Part shown: piece by piece, positions 51,258 through 62,974 of the stretch
How positions within the stretch are numbered: the stretch's first letter is position 1
Layout: every line of letters begins with the position of its first letter
Translations under genes and position numbers: made by a program
Source: Mansonella perstans
Lineage: Eukaryota > Nematoda > Chromadorea > Rhabditida > Onchocercidae
Reading direction: 5' to 3'
Assembly (NCBI GenBank): GCA_037074765.1
Contig: JBAMDO010000147.1
Coordinates: forward strand, 1-64,000
DNA: 64,000 nt
The notes under the pieces: generated by a model
The model's input: only the letters and a program-made list of their open reading frames with translations
What the model was told of the DNA's origin: nothing
The model's database searches: none

Positions 51258-54200
51258 TTATCTCTCGTCAGTGATAATTCCTTGACTTATTCTGCTACCG
51301 TTACTCAACATTCGTCGATGCCTTTTGCCTTTCAAATGTGTTTCCCAGTTCACCGTACCATGTACATCAATTTTACAAGTTTCACAGTGATAAACCTGAA
51401 AATCATGAGTGATAGCGAAGTTTTCTGTTGTAAATGAATGAAATTTTAGGAACAATGCTCGTTATTCCATTGCTTATCATTTACTCTCAGTAACTTTGGA
51501 AGTGTAAACTTCACACGTTTTTGAAAAGGAAAAAATGAACAATATTCTGACTTGGTTAGCCAGCTTTCTATAGCCAAAATCAACCGAAAAGAGTTGGTTC
51601 TTTTCCGCATCGATTTGCCTGAGTAAAACATTGTCATTAATATTATTTAGGAACTGGTCGATTTTATTCAGCGCATCAGGCACTATAACATTATAGAAAT
51701 TCTTCGAGACATCCAAAAATGCTACGTTGGTTGACTGAAATGAAGCTGAATGTCGCTAGAAGTAAAAATGACAGTTTAATTTCCAATGAAATAATTCATA
51801 GGTAGCCACTAAAGCACTAAATGTTGCTATAAACTTTATCTTTGATCGATAAATAGTACGAAAAAAAAGACTAATGTAACGCTAACTTCTGTTAATATAC
51901 TTCCTCCAAGCAAATGCTGTTTAATCCATCGTCGCTGTCTTCGTGAATACTGCCGCGTGTGCAATTTTAGAGCTTCACAACCTTCGTTGAATAGTTTGTC
52001 ACCCAGTTCCGTATATCGTTCATCTGGACTTAGTTGTAGATAATCATGAAATTCTTTTATCGCAATCGACTGAGCCACTCCATGAGCTGTGAGGCAATGG
52101 TGGTACTGTAACAACTAATAAAACAATAGAATGAGCTACTGTAACTCGTCCACTCCAATTTGCAATAGATTTTATCTAACACTTCCGCATTCCCTTCTTT
52201 TAGCAATTCTTTTTCGGGTGCAAAAAAGTATTGGCAATAATACTGGAATGATACGAATAATCACACTAATACCTAAAAGGACCAATAGAAAAATAACAGA
52301 GTAATATTTACGGGATGATGAAGATCATTAGTATCAACACAGTGGTATAGATGAGTGAACAGTATTAACTTCAGATATATGATAACGATTGTTCTTATGA
52401 CAAATCCCTACACTGGAATAAATGCACTTTAAAATCTTTCACAACTACACCTCCGTTACTTAAAATGTTATCATCCTCTGAACACTGATCAAATTGTCCA
52501 GTCACAACGAAATCTTTCCAATTCAACCATTTTTCCTGTTCTTCCCATTTCTTTTAAATACTACCAGCATAGTGTTATGCTACTTTATCATGAAGATCAG
52601 TGAAGAAAACTCGAGATATTGATCTCACCTGTTCATAAAAGTTTTCAATTTCCTTCCTCAATCCATTTTCAATCATTTTTGCCACTCTTTCATTAAGCCG
52701 TTCTTCTAGTAATTCCTTACGAGCATCCAGAATAAGTAATAACACATTTCTAAAGCGCAACCTTTCGCCTAATCTTATCCTACGATGTTGTTCCTCCAAA
52801 TATTCACTTTTACGTTGCCCGGTTGCATAGTAAATTTGCAAAGCACGAACAACACGGAAACGATTGTTCTTGTGGACCTGAAGGAAGACAGGCTCATATA
52901 AGTCACTCATCTCCATAATTTTCATCTTACAATGAATAGAAAACTACATTTAAACCATTTCATGGTGTAAAATTGTTGTTCGAAACTTTAAAGCGCATTC
53001 ATATTTCTATGTTGTGCCATATGTTAAGGTATGTTATTCAGTATTCATAACAACCTAGGGTAGCAATTAATACTGAAAGGAGAAAGCTTACTAATCTGAA
53101 TAGAACTCTAAAGTTGATCTGAGGTGCTATCAATAACCAATAAGCACTATAATACAGCTTACTTGCATGGCAGATTCCAAATCAACATGTTTCAGTAATT
53201 CGTAAACTTCATCATCTGAGAGATCTTCGAAAGCATTTTTAGCATCTAGTAAGCAACAGATCAACAGAAGTTTCGAGAAAAAGTGATATTGATAATTCGA
53301 TAATTATTTCTAGCAAATAAAATTAGAGACAGTAAACGTTAAGCGTATAATTTTATTGGACAAAATTAAAATAGGTATTCAAACCATATCAAAAATCCTT
53401 AAATAACTAGCCCAAGATCTACCACAGCAATATAAGTTTGAACTTCTCGTTAATCATTTAAAAGATCAAATATTTTAGAAGTCTTCGAATCAATGGAACC
53501 ATGCACAATCATATACTGAGAAATAAATCTCACTGAAAATTAAATTAACTCTCAACTGCGAAAAGAACTTCGCGAAATTGATACCGAATGTATTTGTTGG
53601 TATCAAACTGTCTTTAAACAAAATTCCTTCCACATAATATCCCGTACCGCCAACAATAACAGGTAATTTGCCAGCACCCCAAAGAACTTCCAATAAAGGC
53701 AGTACTCTGTTGGTGAATCTGAAAACAAATATAAACGGATTCTGCGGAAGACTGGAATCAATTTGATGAATGATGCTTACTGGTGTACATTATATGTAGA
53801 AGTAGATGGCTCAATGAAGCTTATCATATGGTGTGTCACATCATTCATACAATCCTGCGATACTTTGTTTGTAGCAATATCCAAACCTAAAAACTTTTCG
53901 AAAGTTAAAATGAAAGATCAAAAGAATCTATCTTTTCCTCATTAAAAGTTTTTATCAAAGTTTTCATCAAAAGTTGAAAAACTTCCTGAACATGCTGCAA
54001 AATACTTGACATATGTTAACATTAACATCCTCCTCTTTTCTCTTATCCTTTAATACATCGTTCTAGAATACACCTTTGACCTTATCCTGTAAAAACATTT
54101 CCCGACAAAAATAAGCACCCTAGACAAACCATTTATCTTTGGTTAATCTCTATAGAATCGGGATAGAGAAAATTGCAACATGAACTTTATCAGTACGTAA

Positions 54201-54472
54201 TATTTTCTAATTTCTGAAATTTGAAATTTTTTCCAACCCTTGTAAATTTGCATCGAATCAGCACTGATTATTTCACCATTGAAATTTTTCGCCACTGCAA
54301 CGCCTAGATCACTTTTGCCGGTCCCGGTACAACCCAAAATGACAACCAATGGCTTCTTCCTCGATATTTCTGCCGAAGACAACATCAATCGACAATTATT
54401 CACTCTATACCACAATTTTTGGAATATAGATTTGACAATATGTAAGTGGAAGGTGGTAAACATTTCTTTCAT
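51258..54472 (-). CDS. gro-1: tRNA dimethylallyltransferase (MiaA/TRIT1 family), GRO-1-like, mitochondrial and cytosolic/nuclear starts
   Basis: Transfers a dimethylallyl group to A37 of tRNAs that read UNN codons. Eight exons join in phase to 455 residues: 54472-54238, 53886-53781, 53718-53585, 53245-53163, 52877-52629, 52105-51887, 51755-51552, 51395-51258. The P-loop GCTGTGKS is at 47-54, followed by [20 protein letters not shown], then [14 protein letters not shown] and [15 protein letters not shown]. At the C-terminus residues C414, C417, H430 and H436 form the C2H2 zinc finger found in eukaryotic members. The first 29 residues are basic, hydroxylated and free of acidic residues after position 3, as in a mitochondrial presequence. 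A second ATG at residue 30 (54385) would give a form without it, as in C. elegans gro-1 and yeast MOD5. A trans-splice-like CCACAG lies about 16 bases upstream of the first ATG. Confidence 0.95.
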
Positions 54473-54495
54473 CAGATAGTTCCTTCTGTGGTAAC
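54473..54495 (-). promoter_or_regulatory. Probable trans-splice acceptor upstream of gro-1
   Basis: On the minus strand TTACCACAG ends 16 bases before the ATG at 54472. No upstream coding exon joins to it in frame, so a spliced-leader acceptor is the simplest reading. It supports use of the first, presequence-containing ATG. Confidence 0.45.
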
Positions 54496-55763
54496 ATCGA
54501 TATCAAAACTTTCACGGATAATCCCTGTAAACATGAGAGAAAAAAACGATGAAGCATTTCGCTAAGGAACAATATCAACGTTCTTCAAATATTAAAATTC
54601 GCCAAAAAGATGGAAAGGACGAGAATAATCAAGGATGAAACCTATTGCATTTCTTACAAAATTGATGTAAAGAACAGATTTGGTTGTTCTTCCAATAAAA
54701 AAATCTACAAATTACGCCACAAAGTATTACTAAGGAAAGAATGTTTAACCGATTGTACTTATTTAGCATTTCTTATAAAGAATCTGACATGAAATTCGCA
54801 ACATGAAAACATGTCGCACAAGTATCACGAATCTTGATTAGAAAGTACTGCATACTGTACTGTAATAAAATGAAATGTCAATAACATTTATGATAATAAC
54901 AGATGAAATCAATGCTTCAACAAATCTTTCGAAAACGCAAAAGTCAAAAGAAAAGCAATGATTGAAATGTTGAATAAAAATAACACAAAGATGTTCCACT
55001 CTCAATTGCACATTCAATTACTATTTTCAGATTAAAATAAATGAAAAATAAGTACTCCAAAGTGACGATACCCGTATAAGAAAGGATCAACTTGATACAC
55101 ACGAAAGATCATATCACTCGCTTATGGTTAAAAGGTTTGAAGAAATATTAAGACAAAACAAACTTAGAAGCAGTAAACCAGCGTTATTTACTAATAGATG
55201 TTTCGATTCCAGTTCTTAAAATAGAAATGAATGTATAAAAAAACTAATTTGAAAATATTATTTGCGTTGGCATACAGCTGTTGATTCCAAAGTTATCCCT
55301 TCACGTACCAAAAAAATCAAATAACAAACAGCACACAACAGCAATTAATGAAGAATACGAATAGTAGTCATAGCCACAAAGAAAATTTTAGTTAGAATAA
55401 AACTGAAAAATTCTTTCAACAGTTGAAGTGTATTCGCCAATTCCAGAATACCAACTGTATATTCAGCGATACGTTTGATTATATCAACAATAATTTGGCA
55501 TTCGAAAAATTTTCAATTTTTTTCAGAAATGTTACTCAGAAAATACTGCGGGCAGATCTTCTTCAGAAATGTTACTCAGAAAATATTCTGGCACAGCTAC
55601 ATTCAGATTGAGTCGTATCCTTACATCAAAGCCACGTTCTGAAAACTTTTGGTATTAATAACTTCAATGTTTTACTCAGTTGTTTAGAAACCCACCTAAT
55701 GTAAGTGTTCACGAGAAAATGTTATTCCAACAACACTAACGAAATTTTTTTTGATATAAAAGT
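54496..55763. other. Spacer between gro-1 and the 431-residue gene (about 1.27 kb)
   Basis: No gene recognised. It holds a 40-bp tandem duplication: copies of TTCAGAAATGTTACTCAGAA begin at 55522 and 55562. Short open frames at 54610-54792 and 55423-55611 are isolated. The distance is too long for the roughly 100-bp spacing expected of a nematode operon pair. Confidence 0.6.
55522..55600. repeat. 40-bp tandem duplication
   Basis: The block starting TTCAGAAATGTTACTCAGAA at 55522 recurs at 55562 after exactly 40 bases, with the second copy decaying after about 24 bases. Confidence 0.9.
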
Positions 55764-58700
55764 TTAAACATATCTCTTGACTTTTGCATGATTCAATGTA
55801 CCTTTATTTTGTTTTTGTAAAATGTCAACAACAAAAACATCCTGAAATTGAGAGTCGCTGAGTACTTCCCAGAGCAGAGCATACTTCTCCTTTACCGTTT
55901 TCTTGTTGTTAATACCAAAATTCTGAAATTTACACTCAGATTTCATTCTTATAGATTTTTGATATCTTTGACTTTTTCCACAAAGTCAAATATTTACCAC
56001 TAAGCGAACGATATCTTCCACTTTCATGGAATTCTCAAAGCCCAACAGTTCTGATAGGACATTATAGATTTTCTTAGCAAGTTGAGCCACTTCTGGAAAT
56101 TCCATTTCGCTGAAAAAATTTTTACAGCAACTAATTTCTCTATAATTATTAAGCGGAAAGCATTCAACAGAAAGCCAGTCATTATATAAAAATACTTTCT
56201 GGGAGTTTAAATGAATACCTGATGACTGGGTTGATGATGAGGACGGGTTCTTCATTCAAAGCCACAACATTTATTATGTCCATTTCTATCAGATCAATGT
56301 CGCAAAATTCCCATCGCTTATTCAAATCCCCAAATATTTCCTGTATGCGTATGAATCCAATAACGAATATTTTCTTTTTAGCAGAATGAATACAGCGAAA
56401 GAGAATAAGAAAAAACCTTGAATTGTGACCAAACAAATATGCCACCGTTTTTTTGGAAGTAATCATCCACCATTCGTAAATAGCTAATCAGCTCTTTTAC
56501 GTCACCGACAAATATTTCTTTCCATTTCTTCATAATTTTAGTTAAGTCATTCTTCCTGGAAGAGCCATTTTGTACTATGTAAAAGATAATACACAAAAAT
56601 CAGTCAGAGATATCTGAATTTAAATTTCAAGTTGAAGTTAGTGATTTATTCTATAATTTTCCAAATCTTTTAAGTGTCTCGAAATACCTATAAAAGCAAT
56701 TTAAACAGAAGCAAAAGCTATACTAGTATAAGCAATTAAACAACCTTATCAGTGAAAAACAAAACAGCTTCACTGATAGGCCAAAAACGGGAAAAACATT
56801 TGTACAAACTTTTGAATGATCAAAAATCAAAATAAATGTTGATGAAGCAAAGAATTACCCCTCTTAGTATATCATAAAAAAGAATATTACAATAATGATC
56901 AAGTAATAAATACAAACTTTTCTGTACTTTTATATGTAACATTTTCTGCCCTTTTCGATATAACTCTTTCCATTTCCTTTGCTGAGCAACTTCCTTTTGT
57001 GGCAATAACTGGCATAATATCGTACCGTTGCGATGTTTGCCGTGGATTTATAGCAGCAAGAGATGTTTTAGAGAGGTTGGATGTATTGTAGGGATGTGTT
57101 GCCCTTTCACAAACTGGTGAAATGTTTTCTTCCTGAAAAAAGAACAGGACCCAAGATGCCAGAACAATGTGAATCGCTCTTCCGTCACCGAAAAATAAAT
57201 AAAAGCTGACCCCTCATACGAAGGAATCAATTAATTAATCAATACATTCTGACTAATTTTCTTTGATTTTCGACTCTGCTCAGTAAGATCATTGCTTGAT
57301 TCCTCTAATTCTTCTATCAATTTCCTATCACACTCATAGCAGAATAATTCCAAAATGAAGTTATGATTGCTGTTCTTTCCTTTTACTTTTTTATTTCTTT
57401 CACCATTTTATGACTACTTTTAATTATTTACCACAACATAAAATAAAGCTTATTAAGCAAAACGATAAAATTCGCAAAATATAATAAAAAATTTAACAAT
57501 GGTTTTTGGGAATGAAAAAATTTAATTGGTATAAAATTATGACAAATGGTAAATTAACATTCTCGGGAACAGAAGTCATAGTAAATACGTTTGCTAGATG
57601 ATTCAAAATGAATAACTGAAACTGTAAATTACAAAATTTTTTACCTGAATAGAAAGTATTGGACGGCGATAGCGACACAGATCACCTTCAATTTCAACAT
57701 AATCGGTCATTTCGTAAAGTAAGAATTCCTCGAAATTATTTGTTATCGATGCTGGCAATATGATGTTGTAATTCGCACATGAATGTTGCAACATAATCAT
57801 TAAATGAGATACGGTAACACCATGCTGAAAACTTGTTATATACGGCGGAGTTAATTGGGAAATAAAGCGGAATAAAACCATGAAATTCAAAAAAAAGATA
57901 AATTAAAAGAAAAACCATTCAAAATGTGCAAAATGAAGAAAAATTCAGCAGTTCCTTTGCGCAATATAAAGTGGACTTAATCACTGTCTAGTAAAATTTA
58001 AGTGTAATATATGAAATAGTGAGCTGATTGTACAAGAAAGAGAAGTAAAACTATTTGCTAATGCATCGATTACGGTAGCATAACATTCTCTATCACAAAA
58101 CAATCCTCACCTCGTACATGTTTGAAATATCGATAAGGATATCGCATATCTGACGAAAGATCATGTTTAGAACATACTGTCTACCGCTAGTTTTATCCGT
58201 CATTTCTTGTTGTTGGTTTGAACCAAATCCATGAAAAGTTGACCGTATACCACTTTGTAGACTGAAACCTTGAACTGGTTTAAAGTACTCGAAATTCGAT
58301 TCTTCTGCGTATGTGACATTGTTTGGCCATTTCTGTAAATGTTTTGTACTATTACTACAGCTTACAATGATTTCAGCTGACAATTATTTGTATACGAGAT
58401 GCATGTAGGATAGGAAAGAATATAAACAGGAAAGATATTACGAAGAGAATCACACGAATATTCGAATTCATTGTTTGCTTAATATCCATATTAACTCTTA
58501 CTTTTCCCTCTAAACATTCTTTAGAAATCATATGGAAGACAGTATCCATCAGAGCAATGTTTATCTCTTGAATAATCACAGTCTATCTAATCACATTCAT
58601 CTCTATCAAATCATTATTTATCCAGCTAACGCCTTCCTAATTTATTCTATCTTATGTCTATACTAGCATAATATGAACAAGAAATAAAGAAAATAAACTT

Positions 58701-58836
58701 GTGGATCGATGAAAGTTGGTGAGCAAGGAAAAACTGGATTGCGGTTTATACGCTGAATTTTTGTACGCTGAGGTGAACAGCATCGTTGCTGAGCTTCTGA
58801 TTGTGATATCGTGTAATCACTGTACGAATGAGCCAT
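55764..58836 (-). CDS. Unrecognised 431-residue protein with three similar helical segments
   Basis: Eight exons join in phase: 58836-58699, 58332-58111, 57824-57645, 57132-56928, 56574-56417, 56340-56219, 56109-55998, 55922-55764, giving 431 residues and stop TAA at 55764. I do not recognise the family. The N-terminal 90 residues are polar and probably disordered. Three segments (about residues 95-180, 270-345 and 350-425) each show a hydrophobic helix followed by a short strand-like stretch. Examples are QICDILIDISNMYEHGVTVS, NGGIFVWSQFKEIFGDL and NVLSELLGFENSMKVEDIV. This is loosely reminiscent of winged-helix or LOTUS-type modules, but that is speculation. Residues about 181-255 form a Ser/Thr/Asn/Lys-rich linker. 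The ATG abuts a TTTCAG acceptor, so a trans-spliced mRNA would have almost no untranslated leader of its own. It is divergent from the sel-2-like gene, 458 bp away. Confidence 0.8.
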
Positions 58837-59294
58837 CTGAAACAATCACTAGTTTGTAGTGACCTCTTAACACCGTCCAATGCTGTCCACAATAAAGTTC
58901 ACTACATGGCAAAATGTATCTCATACCGAGCAGTGCACTTCGCTACAATTTGCTCCCATGCAAATGAAGTAGTTGTGAATGACGTGACACAGCGTGAATG
59001 ACGTGACACAGCGTGAGTTCATTTGCAAGACATCGTTCATGTACTTGCATACGTGTAGATAGAACATTGTCTTGATTTTATTAAGTAATGTTTGAAGCAT
59101 ATCGATTTATACATTTTGATGATAATTCATTGAACAGCAATATTTGTACAAGAAAAAGTTGACACAGGTGAGAAAGGTATACGGATTAGAGCAATTAATT
59201 ATTGGGTGCATAGATTACGTGACATGAAACTTCCAATTTAGTTTATTAAAAAGAACAGAAGAGAAACGGAGGGACTGGCGTGCTGGCGACGAGA
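58837..59294. promoter_or_regulatory. Divergent intergenic region with duplicated TGACGTGA element
   Basis: The start codons of the 431-residue gene (minus) and the sel-2-like gene (plus) are 458 bp apart, so this stretch must hold both promoters. Near its centre a 19-base unit containing TGACGTGACACAGC is present twice in tandem at 58975-59012. TGACGTG is the core recognised by CREB/ATF/XBP1-type bZIP factors. The function is inferred from the motif only. Confidence 0.55.
58975..59012. repeat. 19-bp tandem duplication carrying TGACGTGACA
   Basis: The unit GTGAATGACGTGACACAGC occurs twice with no mismatch and no spacer. It is the only such duplication in the divergent promoter region. Confidence 0.95.
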
Positions 59295-62200
59295 ATGTCC
59301 TATCACGATATCAATGATATTAAGGCTGAGATAGCTGAAGTGGACACTGAAAATTCGAAAAGTTGTGATATTACTGGACACATGCAGGTAATTGCTTCTT
59401 TTTTAGTCCATACCTTGCATATCTCACTCTCTCGCTGCTTTTGTTATGATTTGACTTTTTTTTTTTGCTAAAATTAATACAAAAATTTGTTGGCAATAAT
59501 TAAAAAACCTGCTTTATCTCGGTTAATATTTTTCCAATGATTAGTTTTCTGATTATCAGTAATTCATTTTGCATACCCACCATATTGTGTCTATGCTTTC
59601 ATTAGACTATAGATTTAAAGTGAATATTGGGAATATCTGGATAACAATTATCACTGATTATCAGTCTGGTTAATCTTTGATATGTCGAGGCATATTTTGC
59701 ATTCATTAATTTCAAAAGAAATTGAATAGTCATGACAAAATAATTATGTGTTAAATTCTTAATAGTAGTAAAAAATTTGCAGAATTTATGTGGTGCTGAA
59801 AATGAAGGTGAAATGGAGGATGTTAGATTGGATGAAGGAAGTATAACATCAACTGCTGATGATTTGTCCCATAACATTATTCTGAAGGAAGCCATAGATA
59901 ATAATGTTGATAATGATGATGATGGAAAAGTTACTGGTACTCGGGATGAAGATGATAATTCTTTGAAAGAAGAAGAAAAAGAAGAGCAGGTCAAATAAAT
60001 ATTTTGTGTTATTTTTGCATCCACACTTGTAGAACTGTATTCATTGTTTTGCGTTAATGTTAAATGAGTGATTTTTTTTTTTAACGAAACGAGGAAGGAA
60101 ATGAAAAAAGCAAGAGAATGCAGAGAGCTAGCTGGGAATCACGAAATATGCTGGCATTAGAAGATTTTCAGTGTGTGAGAGCATTTATTAAAATTCATAC
60201 CATAATTAGTTCTTAACTGTGCTAGACTCCAATTCGAAAACATTTCAATTCATCATCTTTCTTCCTCATTCTCTCTATTTCAAATTAGAATGTTTAACAT
60301 GTTATATAACACTATTTTTTGTCCTTTTTCAGCTTAGGGAATATATAAACTGAAATAATAGCGTGAATACAAACAATAATTGTATGATACTAGAAGATTA
60401 CAGAGATTTTTATGAAATTATATTGCTACCATGTTTAGCAATCGAGAGCACATTTTTCAAAGATCTGAGGACAAACTTCAAAAGATTTGAATACCTTTCT
60501 ACAAAAAATGTTAATCTAATCAAAATAGCATACTAAAATTTGTTTTTAGGTTATGCGAAGTGTTGAAAAACAAGTTGATTTGATAAAGAATAATATGGCA
60601 AATAACACCGTAGTAATCCACTCCTTAGATGAGACTCCCGACGAGACATTTCAAAGATTGCAACAGGGTCTGCAGGACAGATCTCTTACTCACAAAGAAG
60701 TCCTTGATTCAGTTTTCAATGTGGTTAGTTTAAATATCTCACTAAAATCGATAAATATTGATAGCAAATAAATTCGTTTCCAAGGATTTATTTTTGTTTC
60801 GCAATCGTAATGATTTTTTTTTCAGCTTGTTGGAGGAGTTTTCGATATTGAGTCAAAATTTATCATCGAAAATCCTGAAAATATTATTCGTCTGTTACAT
60901 CTGTTAGATGCAGCTCCATCACATTTAGAAGTTTGTGCTATTATTTTCTTATTAGTTCAGTTATATTTCCGTTAATCTTCAGTTTTGGAACGTTTATTGA
61001 TTTTTCCTTTGTGCTGATTTTATCATTTTAGAGATAGTTACAGTGTATAGTATCTTTTAGGCAGAAGTATGGAGCGTATTTATTGGCGTTGTTAGGAAAA
61101 GTGAACGTAATATGCAAGCTTGCTCAAGAGTCGGCCTTATCCTACAGGTTAACTTTATTGAAGCTTATTCTGAAGAGCTCGTTTTTTTCTGACAAATAGA
61201 GTTTTTTGAAAAATTTTAGATTCTGGATCGGTTATCGAATAGTGATTCAGTTGTTTCGGACTTGTTGATACAACTTCTTGGAGTACTTACAACTTATAGC
61301 ATCAACGTTAAGGAGGCCAAAAGATTTCTTCGTGCATTGAAGGCAACGAATGGAAAATGGGTATGTTTATGTGTTTCCCTTATTATTGGTCTCAAACAAT
61401 AGTCTTAATATTTTTATTTGGAGGAATCTTTGTACAGTTAAGTTGTTACTTGGTGGTAAAATAAATTGCAGCGTAAGAACTCGATCAAACTTCTGGATGT
61501 CCTGAGAGAAATGCCAAAACGCGATGGTGCAGATGTTTTTTTCTCTTTTCCTGGTGTCCATAGTGCAGTTAGTTTCTTTGCTTTAATTTCAAAAGAATTA
61601 TAATGAAACAAATAGCAGAACATGAAAATTTAATGATGTGAGGCAGCTGAATTTTGAAACTTTAAGGGTATTGCATTACCTCCGTTGACCAAGTGGCCTT
61701 ACCAAAATGGCTGGAGTTTTTGTACCTGGTTGAAAATGGACCCTTTAAATAGCGTCAATTTCGAAAAGGAGCGTCCCTACATATATTGGTCTGTGTAAAT
61801 TTGATTTCATTCTGCGGTATTTTGGCTGTTGATCAGACGAGTTAGCCGGAGGTTCCATTCTCTCTAACTTTTTTTGTCCTACTGGTAAATGTTCTTTTCA
61901 GTTTTCGGACCACAAAGGGAGTCGGTTACAACTGTTATGTTATGGGTAATTGTTTGGTTGTAAGTTGTATTAAAGTTGTTGGTAAAGAAATAGCACGATG
62001 TATACGATTTGAATTGACGCCCAGAAGGTTATTTTTTTTTTTTGTTTTGTGCTTCAGTATTGCTTCAGTTCTCATCTTATTCCAAGCTTTTTTTAGATGG
62101 CATCATGTTACCATCTTGCATATTTATTCTCGTTGGTCAAAGAGTGAAATTCAGTGTTTCGTAGACGGACAAATGATTGAGTCCTTTGACGTGCCATGGT

Positions 62201-62974
62201 ATCTGTATTCTTCATTCCTTATTTTATTGCCATCTTCATGTGTATTACGGATTTGATGGAATCGTTTTGAACGTCGTTCTTTTTAGGTTTGTTTCAACAA
62301 CAGAACATTTTGATAAATGCAGTATTGGGTGCGGCCCTGATGGCGAAGAACCGTTCTGTGGGCAGTTAGCAGCGTTATATGTATTTTCGGAAATTTTAAC
62401 TGCGCAACAAGCTAATGCAATTTTTTGTTTGGGACCGTCGTATCAGAGCCGTTTTCTGCATGAAGCCGAGACTGATTTGTCTGATGACTATAAAAAGGTA
62501 TTTATTATGAGGGAATTTCTGTTGTAATTCTTGTGTGAATGGGATATATATATATTGCAGTTTATATTTGATGGAAAGCTAAGTGCTTCGATTGTGATTG
62601 CGTATTCACCGAAGAACTGTGATGGGCAACTGTGCTTACATTCAGCCTCTAAAACAAGTGCTCCATACTTTGTGCAGATTCCACATGCCATTATGAAAGA
62701 GGTCCATAGTTTTGTCAATTTTCAAGAATTTCTTTAACAAATATGTTTTTTTTTTTTTTTTTTTTTTGATCCAAATGCTTTAGTGTTTAATAAAGAATTC
62801 CTATTCTATTGTTTGAACTTTCTTTTGATGATTTTTTCAGGGTGTCGAAGTAGTGAAAACTTATTCAATCCACAATTCATTACATTCTTTAGGCGGTATT
62901 CAGGTGGTTTTGCCTCTTTTTTCGCAGCTAGACTTTTCTCAAAATGATGGAAATGTTCGGAGAATTGATGTTTG
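59295..62974 (+). CDS. sel-2: Neurobeachin/LRBA family protein, SEL-2-like, N-terminal 579 residues (truncated by window)
   Basis: Thirteen coding exons join in phase: 59295-59387, 59783-59989, 60550-60723, 60826-60930, 61061-61147, 61220-61360, 61472-61567, 61667-61788, 61902-62027, 62097-62198, 62287-62497, 62561-62701, 62841-62974. Exon 2 is acidic and disordered. Residues about 100-300 are helical, armadillo-like. From residue 302 the concanavalin-A-like domain typical of neurobeachins is clear: [72 protein letters not shown], then [19 protein letters not shown]. The C-terminal BEACH, PH-like and WD40 parts would lie beyond 64000. Family members act in membrane trafficking. SEL-2 modulates LIN-12/Notch and endosomal traffic in C. 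elegans. The start is the ATG at 59295, the first in frame. The last exon ends in phase 2 with donor GTAATT. Confidence 0.95.
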
